From the NCBI GenBank assembly GCA_041913905.1, contig JAYSEK010000013.1:60335-124334 (forward strand): a stretch of 64,000 nucleotides of DNA, given 5' to 3'. Below, piece by piece: positions 28,698 through 37,898 of this stretch. The notes below the pieces were generated by a model. That model was not told where the DNA came from and made no database searches. It was given only the letters and a program-made list of their open reading frames with translations. The stretch's first letter is position 1. Every line of letters begins with the position of its first letter. This DNA is from Roseateles_B sp041913905 (GTDB lineage Bacteria; Pseudomonadota; Gammaproteobacteria; Burkholderiales; Burkholderiaceae_C). The translations under genes and the position numbers were made by a program.

Positions 28698-30085
28698 CGA
28701 GCCGCACCTTGCTTGTTTGAGCGCATAGCAGCTAGCCATGCCAGCGCGCGTGTCTTCTTCTCGTCGGGTCCGGGGTGTTGCTTGACAAAGCGCTCCAACG
28801 CTCCAGACGTCATCAAATGCCCCAGCGAATCCTGAACAAGCAACTCTGGTGCGTCGGGCATGCTGCCCAGGCGAATCATCCTGCTGTCTCCACTGGCAGG
28901 GTCTCTGTAGCAGAACACTACGTCGGGAATCGCGGAGTCTGGCAAGGCGTCGAGCATGGCAGGGTTGTGAGTCGACAGCAGCACACGGAGCTTGCGCCGT
29001 TCGGCAACGAATTGAATTCGCTCAAGCAAGTGACGTGCTCGGCTCGGGTGTACGCCGTTGTCGATCTCTTCAATGACGACAAGGCTTCCTTCCGGCGCAG
29101 AGAGCATCGCGGCCGCGATTGCAAGCACGCGCAAGGTGCCATCAGACAACAGGGCAGCTTCGTATTTTTGCTCGACGCCCCCGAAGCTTTCTATGAGCTG
29201 GACCATCACATCGTTGCGAGGCCCCTCAAGAAATGCCAAGCCTTGGATGTCTTGCTCTGGAAGGCTCTGAATGAATGAAAGCAGCTCAGCGCGCTGCGCC
29301 AGCACTGCCACCGGAGGTGTCATCCCTGAGCCCTTGGCCATGCGCTCTTGCATTGGTCCCCAAGCGAGCTGATTCTCGCCGTACCAGATGCGATGAAGGA
29401 CGGTGGAAATGTTCGAGCCGTCACCGACAAGCTGCTTGTCGGCAAGAAAGCTGAAATTCCGCATTTTTCCCGGAACAGGGTCCAGAAAGAGCACGTTGCC
29501 GAGCACCGTCTGGTACACACGGCAAGCCTGAGGAATGGTCTGCTGCGCCCTCTTGTGATTGGCATGAAAGCTGGCAGGGCTGTCCAACTGCGTAAACACA
29601 GCCATCTGGTCACTGACCAGAAGATGGGGCTTGTTGCCGCCTCGCGAAAAATTGTTGTACGCAACGCCAGCCTCTGTACCGTGGCCCTTTGCTGGCTGAT
29701 CCATCTCATAAAGGGGTAGACCGAGCGACGCCCCCATTCGCTCTTCGACGATGTGCAACTCGTCAGCCCGCAGCTCCAGGGCGATCTTGAGATTCTCTGG
29801 CGCGTCGGATGCCGCCAGTGAGCACCCCATGCTGAAGCGAAGTTGCGCTCGCCTGAAGATATCTGACACGCGTCCGCGCACTACCTGATCTTTCTGGCTC
29901 AACGCATGTTGTATGGCGCCAAGCTTGTTTCCCTGAGCCAGCCATGACAGCAAACGCAGCGCCTCCAGTGCGTTGCTCTTTCCAGCAGCATTGGCACCAA
30001 TGAGCACCGTCAGCGGCCCATTCAAGGGCAGCTCCGCCTCGGCTTGGAAGCTCTTGAAGTTTTGAAGCCTGAATGATGTAAGCAT
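28694..30085 (-). CDS. SMC/OLD-like AAA ATPase (AAA_15/AAA_21 type)
   Basis: A 463-residue ABC-class ATPase: start MLTSFRLQNFKSF, Walker A GANAAGKS at 30-37, an insert of about 250 residues, signature-like LLSDGTLRVLAI, Walker B VVIEEIDNG with Glu339-Glu340, and the switch His in LLSTHNPAMLDAL. No TOPRIM domain follows, unlike full OLD nucleases; the C terminus is only about 90 residues after the switch His. Relatives are the ATPase parts of Gabija, PARIS and RloA-type modules. The overlapping downstream PIN gene may supply the nuclease. The upstream in-frame start at 30163 overlaps the regulator gene and is less likely. Confidence 0.85.
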   Translation of the reverse strand: MLTSFRLQNFKSFQAEAELPLNGPLTVLIGANAAGKSNALEALRLLSWLAQGNKLGAIQHALSQKDQVVRGRVSDIFRRAQLRFSMGCSLAASDAPENLKIALELRADELHIVEERMGASLGLPLYEMDQPAKGHGTEAGVAYNNFSRGGNKPHLLVSDQMAVFTQLDSPASFHANHKRAQQTIPQACRVYQTVLGNVLFLDPVPGKMRNFSFLADKQLVGDGSNISTVLHRIWYGENQLAWGPMQERMAKGSGMTPPVAVLAQRAELLSFIQSLPEQDIQGLAFLEGPRNDVMVQLIESFGGVEQKYEAALLSDGTLRVLAIAAAMLSAPEGSLVVIEEIDNGVHPSRARHLLERIQFVAERRKLRVLLSTHNPAMLDALPDSAIPDVVFCYRDPASGDSRMIRLGSMPDAPELLVQDSLGHLMTSGALERFVKQHPGPDEKKTRALAWLAAMRSNKQGAAR

Positions 30086-30143
30086 GGCGATGGCCAATCC
30101 TGGGACGTTGTCGCAATGGTAACGACCGCAGCATCGTTGCTGC

Positions 30144-31505
<1,362 letters not shown>

Positions 31506-31515
31506 GGCGGCATTG

Positions 31516-33372
31516 TCAGGCCTGTGCGGGCCTCTGCGCTGTCTCGGCGGCTGGCAGGTGCAGCACGAATTCAGCGCCGCCCTGCGGATGGTTGCGGGCC
31601 TCCAGCTCGCCGCCGCCCTCGCGGGCGATGTCGCGCGAGATCGCCAGGCCCAGGCCCAGACCCACGCCCTGCTCCTTGGTGGTGAAGAAGGGCTCGAAGA
31701 GACGCCGCAGGGCTTCCTCGCCCAGGCCAGGGCCGCTGTCGCGCACCAGCAGCAAGACCTGACCCTGCGCCTTCAGGGCGCGGATCCAGACCTGCCGCTC
31801 CTGCGGGTTCGCCTGGTCCTGGACCGCATCCAGCGCATTGCCGATGAGGTTCAGCAGCACCTGCTCCAGGCGGTTGGGATCGAAGAAGGCAAAGACCTGG
31901 CCGGGCTCGACCTCGCGCTGCAGGCGGACCTGCAGCTGGCGGATGCGCTGGTCGTGCAGGAAGAGCGCGTTGGCCACGCCCTGCGCCACGTCGCAGCGCT
32001 GGGGCCGCGCCTGGCTCTTGCGCGCAAAGCCCTTGAGCGGCTGGATGATCTGCCCCATCTGGTCGGCCAGCCGGGTGAGGATCTCAAGATTGCCCTGCAC
32101 CGAGCGCAGGTCCTCGCGGCGCATGAACTCCAGCGCATTGCCGGCCAGGGTGCGGATGGCGCCCAGCGGCTGCGCCAGCTCATGCGTGATGCCGGTGGCG
32201 AGCTGGCCCAGCGCGGCCATCTTGCCGGCGTGCACGAGCTCGTCCTGGGCCTGGCGCAGGGTGGCCTCGGCCTGCTGGCGCTCGGTCACCTCCTGGGCCA
32301 GCTGCGCATTGGCCTCGGACAGGGCCTGGGTGCGGCGTGCCACCTGGTCTTCCAGCTCGGCATGGGCCTCCAGCTTCTGTCGGACGATGCGGCGGCGCTG
32401 CAGCAGGATCAGCGCGCTGAGCAGCACCACGCCCAGGCCCAGGCTGACCAGCAGGCCGTGGGTGCTGGCCTGCTGACGCACCGGGCGCAGGTCGATGAAC
32501 ATCATCAGCCGCCAGTCCATGCCGTTGAGCGTGCGGCCCATCACCAGCATGGCCCGGCTGGCCAGGCGCGGCGCCGAGGCGGCGGCCGAAAGACCGTGCG
32601 GCAGCACGCCCTCGACCACCTGGCTGCCCTCGTCCACCCGCAGGTCCACCTGCAGCGGAAAGCGCGGCAGGGCCTGGGTGGCGTACAGGCGCGAGAGCTG
32701 CAGGTCCACGCGTTGGTCGACGCTCAGGTCGACCAGGCTGGTGTAGCGCCAGGCGGGTTCGGAAGAAAGGATGACGATCTGGTTGGAATCCGCCAGCAGG
32801 GCCGGCGAGTCCAGCGTGGCCCAGGCCTCGTCGATGGGGTCCAGCTTGATCTTGATGGCCGCCACGCCCACCACGCGGGCGCCGTCGTGGATCGGGTGCG
32901 AGACGTAGTAGCCGGGCCGCGCATCGCGCGTGCCGATGGCGAAATGGCGGCCCACGCGGCCGGCCAGCGCTTCGAGGAAGTAGGGGCGGAAGGACAGGTC
33001 TTCGCCCAGCAGCGCCGGCTCGCTGGCGGCCAGCACCTGGCCCTGCTGGTTCTGAACGAAGAGTTCCAGGCTGCCCAGGTGGGCGTTGAGCCGGCGCAGG
33101 TAGAGATTGGCGGCCTCGGCGCGCACGGCCGAGTGCGGCTCGCGCAGCAGGGCCTGCACCTCGGGGCTCAGCTGCAGCGTGGCCGGGATGGACTCCTGGC
33201 GCTTGATCACGCCCTCGGCGGCGGTGGCGAAGAGCTCCAGCTGATGGTTGGACTCGCGCCGCAGCGCCTCGGTGCCCTGGCGCAGGCTGGCGGTGTAGGC
33301 CAGCCAGCCCGCGCCCCCGACGAGCAGCGCCGCGGCCAGCGAGCCGAGCAGGATGCGTAGACCTCTTTTCAA
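31516..33372 (-). CDS. DctB/AauS-type sensor histidine kinase
   Basis: A kinase of about 618 residues: membrane segment 1 near residues 8-30, a long periplasmic double-Cache/PAS-like sensor (about 30-300, with GTRDARPGYYVSHPI), membrane segment 2 near 315-335, a coiled-coil stretch (about 335-385), phospho-His397 (GITHELAQPLGAI) and an HATPase domain (DSGPGLGEEAL, GVGLGLAISRDIAREGGG). No ATG start is in frame: TTG at 33372 gives a clean N-terminal membrane anchor, while GTG at 33420 adds 16 residues read from an intergenic repeat. It probably senses acidic amino acids or dicarboxylates. Confidence 0.9.
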   Translation of the reverse strand: MKRGLRILLGSLAAALLVGGAGWLAYTASLRQGTEALRRESNHQLELFATAAEGVIKRQESIPATLQLSPEVQALLREPHSAVRAEAANLYLRRLNAHLGSLELFVQNQQGQVLAASEPALLGEDLSFRPYFLEALAGRVGRHFAIGTRDARPGYYVSHPIHDGARVVGVAAIKIKLDPIDEAWATLDSPALLADSNQIVILSSEPAWRYTSLVDLSVDQRVDLQLSRLYATQALPRFPLQVDLRVDEGSQVVEGVLPHGLSAAASAPRLASRAMLVMGRTLNGMDWRLMMFIDLRPVRQQASTHGLLVSLGLGVVLLSALILLQRRRIVRQKLEAHAELEDQVARRTQALSEANAQLAQEVTERQQAEATLRQAQDELVHAGKMAALGQLATGITHELAQPLGAIRTLAGNALEFMRREDLRSVQGNLEILTRLADQMGQIIQPLKGFARKSQARPQRCDVAQGVANALFLHDQRIRQLQVRLQREVEPGQVFAFFDPNRLEQVLLNLIGNALDAVQDQANPQERQVWIRALKAQGQVLLLVRDSGPGLGEEALRRLFEPFFTTKEQGVGLGLGLAISRDIAREGGGELEARNHPQGGAEFVLHLPAAETAQRPAQA

Positions 33373-33389
33373 GCGAACACCAGCATGCT

Positions 33390-33519
33390 CAGTACTCCGG
33401 CTTGGATGGGGCGGAGCCACCGAAGGTGGCCAGCCCCACAGGCACGGCGTGCGCGGATCCGGCTCTGCCGGGCCGTCGCATGCGCCCCCTCGGGGGGCTC
33501 GCGAAGCGAGTAGGGGGGG
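33390..33519. repeat. Structured intergenic repeat, copy 2
   Basis: Directly after the ABC ATPase stop codon lies a block with CTCGCTTCGCGAG and CCCCCTCGGGGGG-type hairpins (minus strand), GGATCCGGCTCTGCCGGGCC and a GGTGGC-rich hairpin. The order of elements matches the spacer at 27271-27468. It sits inside an operon, so it could set relative expression of the transporter and kinase genes. Confidence 0.6.
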
Positions 33520-34254
33520 TCAATGATTGAGGATTTTCGACAGAAAATCCCTTGCCCGGGGCGAGCGCTCCTCGGGCTTGCCGAAGAAGTCCTCCTTGCG
33601 GCAGTCCTCGACGATCTTGCCGGCGTCCATGAAGATCACGCGGTGGCTGACCTTCTTGGCAAAGCCCATCTCGTGCGTGACGCACATCATGGTCATGCCT
33701 TCGTTGGCCAGTTGCACCATCACGTCCAGCACCTCGCCGACCATCTCGGGGTCCAGCGCCGAGGTGGGTTCGTCGAAGAGCATCACGATGGGGTCCATGG
33801 ACAGCGCACGGGCGATAGCCACGCGCTGCTGCTGGCCGCCGGAGAGCTGGCCGGGGAATTTGTCCTTGTGGGCGGAGAGGCCCACGCGGTCCAGCATCTT
33901 CAGGCCGCGCGCCTTGGCGTCGTCGGCATTGCGGCCGAGCACCTTGATCTGCGCGAGGGTCAGGTTTTCCGTCACCGAGAGATGCGGGAAGAGCTCGAAG
34001 TGCTGGAAGACCATGCCCACGCGCGAACGCAGCTTGGGCAGGTCGGTCTTGGGGTTGGCCAGGGAGATGCCGTCCACCACGATGTCGCCCTTCTGGAAGG
34101 GCTCCAGCGCATTGACGGTCTTGATCAGGGTGGACTTGCCCGAGCCCGAGGGCCCGCAGACCACCACGACCTCGCCCTTCCTGATGCTGGTCGTGCAGTC
34201 GGTCAGCACCTGGAAGCTGCCGTACCACTTGGAAACGTTCTGGATCTCGATCAT
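33520..34254 (-). CDS. gltL: Amino acid ABC transporter ATP-binding protein (GltL/AatP)
   Basis: A 244-residue ABC ATPase of the polar amino acid group: Walker A GPSGSGKST (about residues 33-41), Q-loop VFQHFELFPH, signature LSGGQQQR, Walker B VMLFDEPTSALDP and switch His in CVTHEMGFAK. It powers uptake of glutamate or aspartate through the two permeases encoded upstream. It is the fifth gene of the cluster and is separated from permease 2 by 9 bases. Confidence 0.95.
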   Translation of the reverse strand: MIEIQNVSKWYGSFQVLTDCTTSIRKGEVVVVCGPSGSGKSTLIKTVNALEPFQKGDIVVDGISLANPKTDLPKLRSRVGMVFQHFELFPHLSVTENLTLAQIKVLGRNADDAKARGLKMLDRVGLSAHKDKFPGQLSGGQQQRVAIARALSMDPIVMLFDEPTSALDPEMVGEVLDVMVQLANEGMTMMCVTHEMGFAKKVSHRVIFMDAGKIVEDCRKEDFFGKPEERSPRARDFLSKILNH

Positions 34255-34263
34255 GAGGCCACC

Positions 34264-34926
34264 TCAGCGGATGATTTGGATGCGACGCTGCAGCCGGCGC
34301 ACGAGCATGGAGAGGCTGAAGCAGATCACGAAATAGAGGCCCGCGGCCAGCAGATAGGTTTCCACCGGGCGGTTGAAGTTGCGGCCGGCCACCTCGAAGC
34401 CCTTGAGCAGGTCATAGGCGCCGATGGCGTAGACCAGGGAGGTGTCCTGGAAGAGGATGATGGTCTGCGTCAGCAGCACCGGCAGCATGTTGCGGAAGGC
34501 CTGCGGCAGCACCACGAGGCTCATGGCCTGGCGGTAGTTCATGCCCAGGGCGAAGGCGGCATGGGTCTGGCCCTTGGGCACGCTCTGCACGCCGGCGCGC
34601 ATGATCTCGGCGTAGTAGGCCGCCTCGAAGAGCGTGAAGGTGATGAAGGCCGAGGCCTCCGCGCTGATGGGCCCGGTGAGCAGGGGCACCAGCAGGAAGA
34701 ACCACAGGATCACCATCACCAGCGGGATGGAACGCAGCAGGTTCACGTAGGCCGCGGCCGGCGCGCTGAGCCAGCGGTGGCTGGACAGGCGCATCAGCGC
34801 CAGCACCGTGCCCAGGAAAATGCCGCCCACCATCGCCACCAGGGTCAGCTGGATGGAGAAGAGGAAGCCCTTGGCGATGAAGGCGCGCAGGAACTCGCCG
34901 GTCAGGAAGGAGAAGTCGAGATTCAT
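34264..34926 (-). CDS. gltK: Glutamate/aspartate ABC transporter permease (GltK/AatM)
   Basis: A 220-residue permease of the His/Glu/Gln/Arg/opine type, with about five membrane segments. The ATPase-contact EAA loop is present as EIMRAGVQSVPKGQTHAAFALG (read in part). The start overlaps the upstream permease stop by 4 bases. It forms the channel together with the product of the gene at 34923. Confidence 0.94.
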   Translation of the reverse strand: MNLDFSFLTGEFLRAFIAKGFLFSIQLTLVAMVGGIFLGTVLALMRLSSHRWLSAPAAAYVNLLRSIPLVMVILWFFLLVPLLTGPISAEASAFITFTLFEAAYYAEIMRAGVQSVPKGQTHAAFALGMNYRQAMSLVVLPQAFRNMLPVLLTQTIILFQDTSLVYAIGAYDLLKGFEVAGRNFNRPVETYLLAAGLYFVICFSLSMLVRRLQRRIQIIR

Positions 34927-35669
34927 TTGTTGGCCCCGCCGGCAAGACCTGGCACCCGTACCCAGCGTTCGATCAGCGCGGCGAGCAGGTAGACCGCAAA
35001 CGCGGACAGGAAGTAGAGCAGGGTCACCATGGCATAGACCTCGGTGGGGCGCGAGGTTTCCTCACCGACCTGGCGCGCGAACTGCGTCAGCTCCAGCACC
35101 GACAGCGCAAAGGCCACCGAGCTGTTCTTGACGATGCTCATCGCTTCGCTGGTCAGCGGCGGGATGACGATGCGCAGGGCCACCGGCAGCAGCACGTAGC
35201 GGTAGGTCTGGACCAGCGTCAGGCCCATGGCCAGGCCGGCGGCGCGCTGGCCGCGCGGCAGGCTCTGGATGCCGGCCTTCACCTGCTCGGAGATTCGCGC
35301 CGAGGTGAAGAAGCCCAGACCAATGGCCGCGATCAGGAAGCTCGGCAGGCCCTTCATCGCCTGGATGAACTCCGGCAGCACGAAGAACCACAGGAAGAGC
35401 TGCACGATCAGCGGGATGTTGCGGAACAGCTCGGTCCAGGCCTCGCCCAGGAAGGCGAGCTTGCGGTTCGGGCCGGTGCGCAGCACGCCCATCAGCGAGC
35501 CCAGCACCAGCGCGATCGCCAGGCCGATGGCCGAGACGGCCAGGGTCCAGCCCCAGGCCGAGAGCAGCCAGTCCAGATAGGTCTGGGTGCCGGGCTGCCG
35601 GAAGCAGCCCTCGACGACCGTCCCCTCGACGGTGTCCTTGCACCAGAGTTCCTGCCATTCGAATGTCAT
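34923..35669 (-). CDS. gltJ: Glutamate/aspartate ABC transporter permease (GltJ/AatQ)
   Basis: A 248-residue permease. The N terminus (EWQELWCKDTVEG...) is a typical periplasmic extension of GltJ proteins. About five membrane segments follow, with the EAA loop RISEQVKAGIQSLPRGQ and the segment PFKN-like FRNIPLIVQLFLWFFVLPE. It pairs with the permease encoded downstream. Confidence 0.94.
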   Translation of the reverse strand: MTFEWQELWCKDTVEGTVVEGCFRQPGTQTYLDWLLSAWGWTLAVSAIGLAIALVLGSLMGVLRTGPNRKLAFLGEAWTELFRNIPLIVQLFLWFFVLPEFIQAMKGLPSFLIAAIGLGFFTSARISEQVKAGIQSLPRGQRAAGLAMGLTLVQTYRYVLLPVALRIVIPPLTSEAMSIVKNSSVAFALSVLELTQFARQVGEETSRPTEVYAMVTLLYFLSAFAVYLLAALIERWVRVPGLAGGANK

Positions 35670-35730
35670 GGTGTCCTTTCTGCGGGGTCAGGTCTTGCCT
35701 GGCCCCGCGCCGCGGCTGCGGCCATGGCGC

Positions 35731-36645
35731 TTACTTCTTGGCGTAGGCTTCGGCGGGCTTGTCGTTGGGCGCTGCCAGGGCGGCCTTGAGGTTCTCGCTC
35801 ATGGGCAGACCCACGCGGGCGTTGGTCGGGGGAATGGGCTGCATCAGCCACTTGTCGTAGAGCTTGGCGATCTCGCCGGATTTCATCATCGCGGTGAGGC
35901 TGTCGTCCACGGCTTTCTTGAAGGCGGGATCGTCCTTGCGGAACATGATGGCGATGGGCTCGACCGACAGCACCTCGCCGACGATCTTGTAGTCCGCCGG
36001 GTTCTTTGCCTTGGCGATCAGGCCGGCCAGCAGGGAGCCGTCCATCACGAAGGCGTCGGCGCGGCCGGATTCCAGCAGCAGGAAGCTGTCGGCGTGGTCC
36101 TTGCCGAAGACCTCGTGGAAGTCCACGCCGGTGGCGCGCTCGTGCTTGCGCAGGGTCTGGACCGAGGTGGTGCCGGTGGTGGTGGCCACCGTCTTGCCGG
36201 CCAGCTGGCCGATGCCCGTGATGCCTGAACTGGCCTTGACGGCGATGCGCACCTCTTCGATGAAGGTGGTCATGGCAAAGGCCACGTCCTTCTGGCGGGT
36301 CAGGTTGTTGGTGGTGGAGCCGCATTCCAGGTCCACGGCGCCGTTCTGCACCAGGGGGATGCGGTTCTGCGAGGTCACCGGCTGGTACTTGATGTCCAGC
36401 TTGGCCAGGCCGAGCTGCTTCTGGATGGCGCCCATCACCTTCTGGCAGATCTCCACGTGGTAGCCCACGTACTTGCCGTCGCCCAGGGTGTAGGACAGCG
36501 CGCCGCTGGATTCGCGCACGCCCAGCGTGACGCTGGCGCTGTCCTTGATCTTCTTGAGCGTGTCCTCGGCGCGGGCCGGCGCGGCGCTCAGCGCGGCCAG
36601 GGCCAGCAGGGCGCTCAGGGCGGTGGTGCGGAAGGGGGTCTTCAT
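35731..36645 (-). CDS. gltI: Glutamate/aspartate periplasmic binding protein (GltI/AatJ)
   Basis: A 304-residue periplasmic solute-binding protein with a clear Sec signal (MKTPFRTTALSALLALAALSAAPARAE). The SBP_bac_3 fold is shown by VTLGVRESSGALSYTLG, YHVEICQKV, NRIPLVQNGAVDLECGSTTN (ligand pocket) and VVATTTGT-like TVATTTGTTSV. It delivers acidic amino acids to the permeases downstream. A closely related second binding-protein gene lies just upstream, so this may be a tandem duplicate with altered affinity. Confidence 0.94.
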   Translation of the reverse strand: MKTPFRTTALSALLALAALSAAPARAEDTLKKIKDSASVTLGVRESSGALSYTLGDGKYVGYHVEICQKVMGAIQKQLGLAKLDIKYQPVTSQNRIPLVQNGAVDLECGSTTNNLTRQKDVAFAMTTFIEEVRIAVKASSGITGIGQLAGKTVATTTGTTSVQTLRKHERATGVDFHEVFGKDHADSFLLLESGRADAFVMDGSLLAGLIAKAKNPADYKIVGEVLSVEPIAIMFRKDDPAFKKAVDDSLTAMMKSGEIAKLYDKWLMQPIPPTNARVGLPMSENLKAALAAPNDKPAEAYAKK

Positions 36646-36686
36646 GCGGATTCCTGTCTCTTGCTTTGTTGGAAGGGGAGGGCGGT

Positions 36687-37619
36687 TCATTGCAGCGCGC
36701 GGTCCGAGGGCTGCCGGTAGAGCTGCAGCAGGGCCTCGGTCGGCGGCCAGTTGAGGTTCAGGCCCTTGGGCGGGATGGGGCGCTGGAACCAGCGCTGGTA
36801 GATCTTGAGCGCCTCGCCGCCTTGCATCAGACGGCTCAGCTCGCGGTCCACCAGGGTCTTGAAGCCGGGATCTTCGCGGCGCAGCATGCAGCCGTAGACC
36901 TCGGAGCTCATGGGCGTGCCGGTCAGGCGCCAGTCCTCGGGCTGGGCGGCCTTGGCGCGCTCGCCCAGCAGCAGGGCGTCGTCCAGCATCAGGGCGTCGA
37001 CCTTGCCGGTCTCCAGGGACTGGAAGGCCTCGCCGTGGTCCCGGGCCGAGAGCAGCTGGATGCGTCCGCCGTGGGTCTCGTTCCAGGCGCGCAGCAGGCG
37101 TTCGGAGGTGGTGCCGGCGGTGACCACGGCGCGGCGGCCGGCCAGGTCGGCGAATTCGTGCAGCGGCGAATCCCTGCGCACCAGCATGCGGGTGCTGACG
37201 ATGAAGATGGAGACCGAGAAGGCCACCTGCTTCTGCCGCGCCAGGGTGTTGGAGGTGGAACCGCATTCCAGGTCCACGGTGCCGTTCTGCACCAGGGACA
37301 TGCGGTTCTGCGAGGTGACCGGCACCATGCGCTGGGTGAGGGCCGGCAGCTTCAGCTCCTGGCGGATGCCTTCCACCACCTTGAGCATCAGGTCCTGCGA
37401 ATAGCCCACGACCTGGCGGCGCTGGTCGTAGTAGGAGAAGGGGACCGAGGACTCGCGGTGGCCCAGATTGATGGTGCCGGTGGCGGCGATGCGGCGCAGG
37501 GTTTCGCTCTGAGCGAGCAGGGGGCTGGCCTCGGCGCCCGCGGCCAGGGCCCGGCCGGCCAGCAGGGGCAGGCTCAGCAGCAGGGCGGGGGCAAGGGCAA
37601 GGGCGAGGCGGCGCAGCAT
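36687..37619 (-). CDS. Second glutamate/aspartate-type periplasmic binding protein
   Basis: A 310-residue paralogue of the neighbouring GltI. Signal peptide MLRRLALALAPALLLSLPLLAGRALA. Pocket segments are shared: INLGHRESSVPFSYYD, NRMSLVQNGTVDLECGSTSN and VTAGTTSE. The two differ in many positions, so the duplication is not recent. An upstream in-frame ATG at 37688 would put a sigma-54 promoter match inside the gene, so I prefer 37619. With that promoter the mRNA would have no leader, which is odd. It is probably the first gene of the seven-gene operon. Confidence 0.88.
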   Translation of the reverse strand: MLRRLALALAPALLLSLPLLAGRALAAGAEASPLLAQSETLRRIAATGTINLGHRESSVPFSYYDQRRQVVGYSQDLMLKVVEGIRQELKLPALTQRMVPVTSQNRMSLVQNGTVDLECGSTSNTLARQKQVAFSVSIFIVSTRMLVRRDSPLHEFADLAGRRAVVTAGTTSERLLRAWNETHGGRIQLLSARDHGEAFQSLETGKVDALMLDDALLLGERAKAAQPEDWRLTGTPMSSEVYGCMLRREDPGFKTLVDRELSRLMQGGEALKIYQRWFQRPIPPKGLNLNWPPTEALLQLYRQPSDRALQ

Positions 37620-37630
37620 CCCCGCAGTCT

Positions 37631-37646
37631 TGCAGGGGGCGTGCCA
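37631..37646 (-). promoter_or_regulatory. Putative sigma-54 (RpoN) promoter of the acidic amino acid operon
   Basis: On the minus strand, TGGCACG-CCCC-CTGCA matches the -24/-12 consensus TGGCACG-N4-TTGC, with the invariant GG and GC exactly 10 bases apart. The predicted start is about 37620, directly before the ATG at 37619. A sigma-54 activator gene lies at the end of the same operon. Confidence 0.65.
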
Positions 37647-37735
37647 GCTGGGGTTATCCCTGAGTTTGACGGAAGGCGCCCGCGCCAAGTGCTTGATTTG
37701 CCGTGCTGTCAGGCGCTGGATGCGGGGGCTTGGAG

Positions 37736-37778
37736 ACGGATTTCCGTCCGCCGCTGCAGGGCCGGGACGGAAATCCGT
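37736..37778. promoter_or_regulatory. Twin operator-like palindromes upstream of the sigma-54 promoter
   Basis: Two copies of ACGGA(W2)TCCGT-like palindromes (CGGATTTCCG at 37737-37746 and CGGAAATCCG at 37768-37777) are arranged as a 14-bp perfect inverted repeat with a 15-base spacer, about 120-155 bases before the predicted start. The core CGG-N4-CCG matches the AauR-binding palindrome TTCGG-N4-CCGAA reported for Pseudomonas. The spacing suits an enhancer for a sigma-54 activator. Confidence 0.6.
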
Positions 37779-37898
37779 GTGGGGTGCGGGACTCGCTGCA
37801 GGGGCTGCCCGTGGCGCATCGTCAACTGGCGCCTGGTCAGGTCGTGCTTGGCCGGGCGCTGTCCGATGCCTGCCTTGCCCGGCTGGAGCTGCCGCCGG

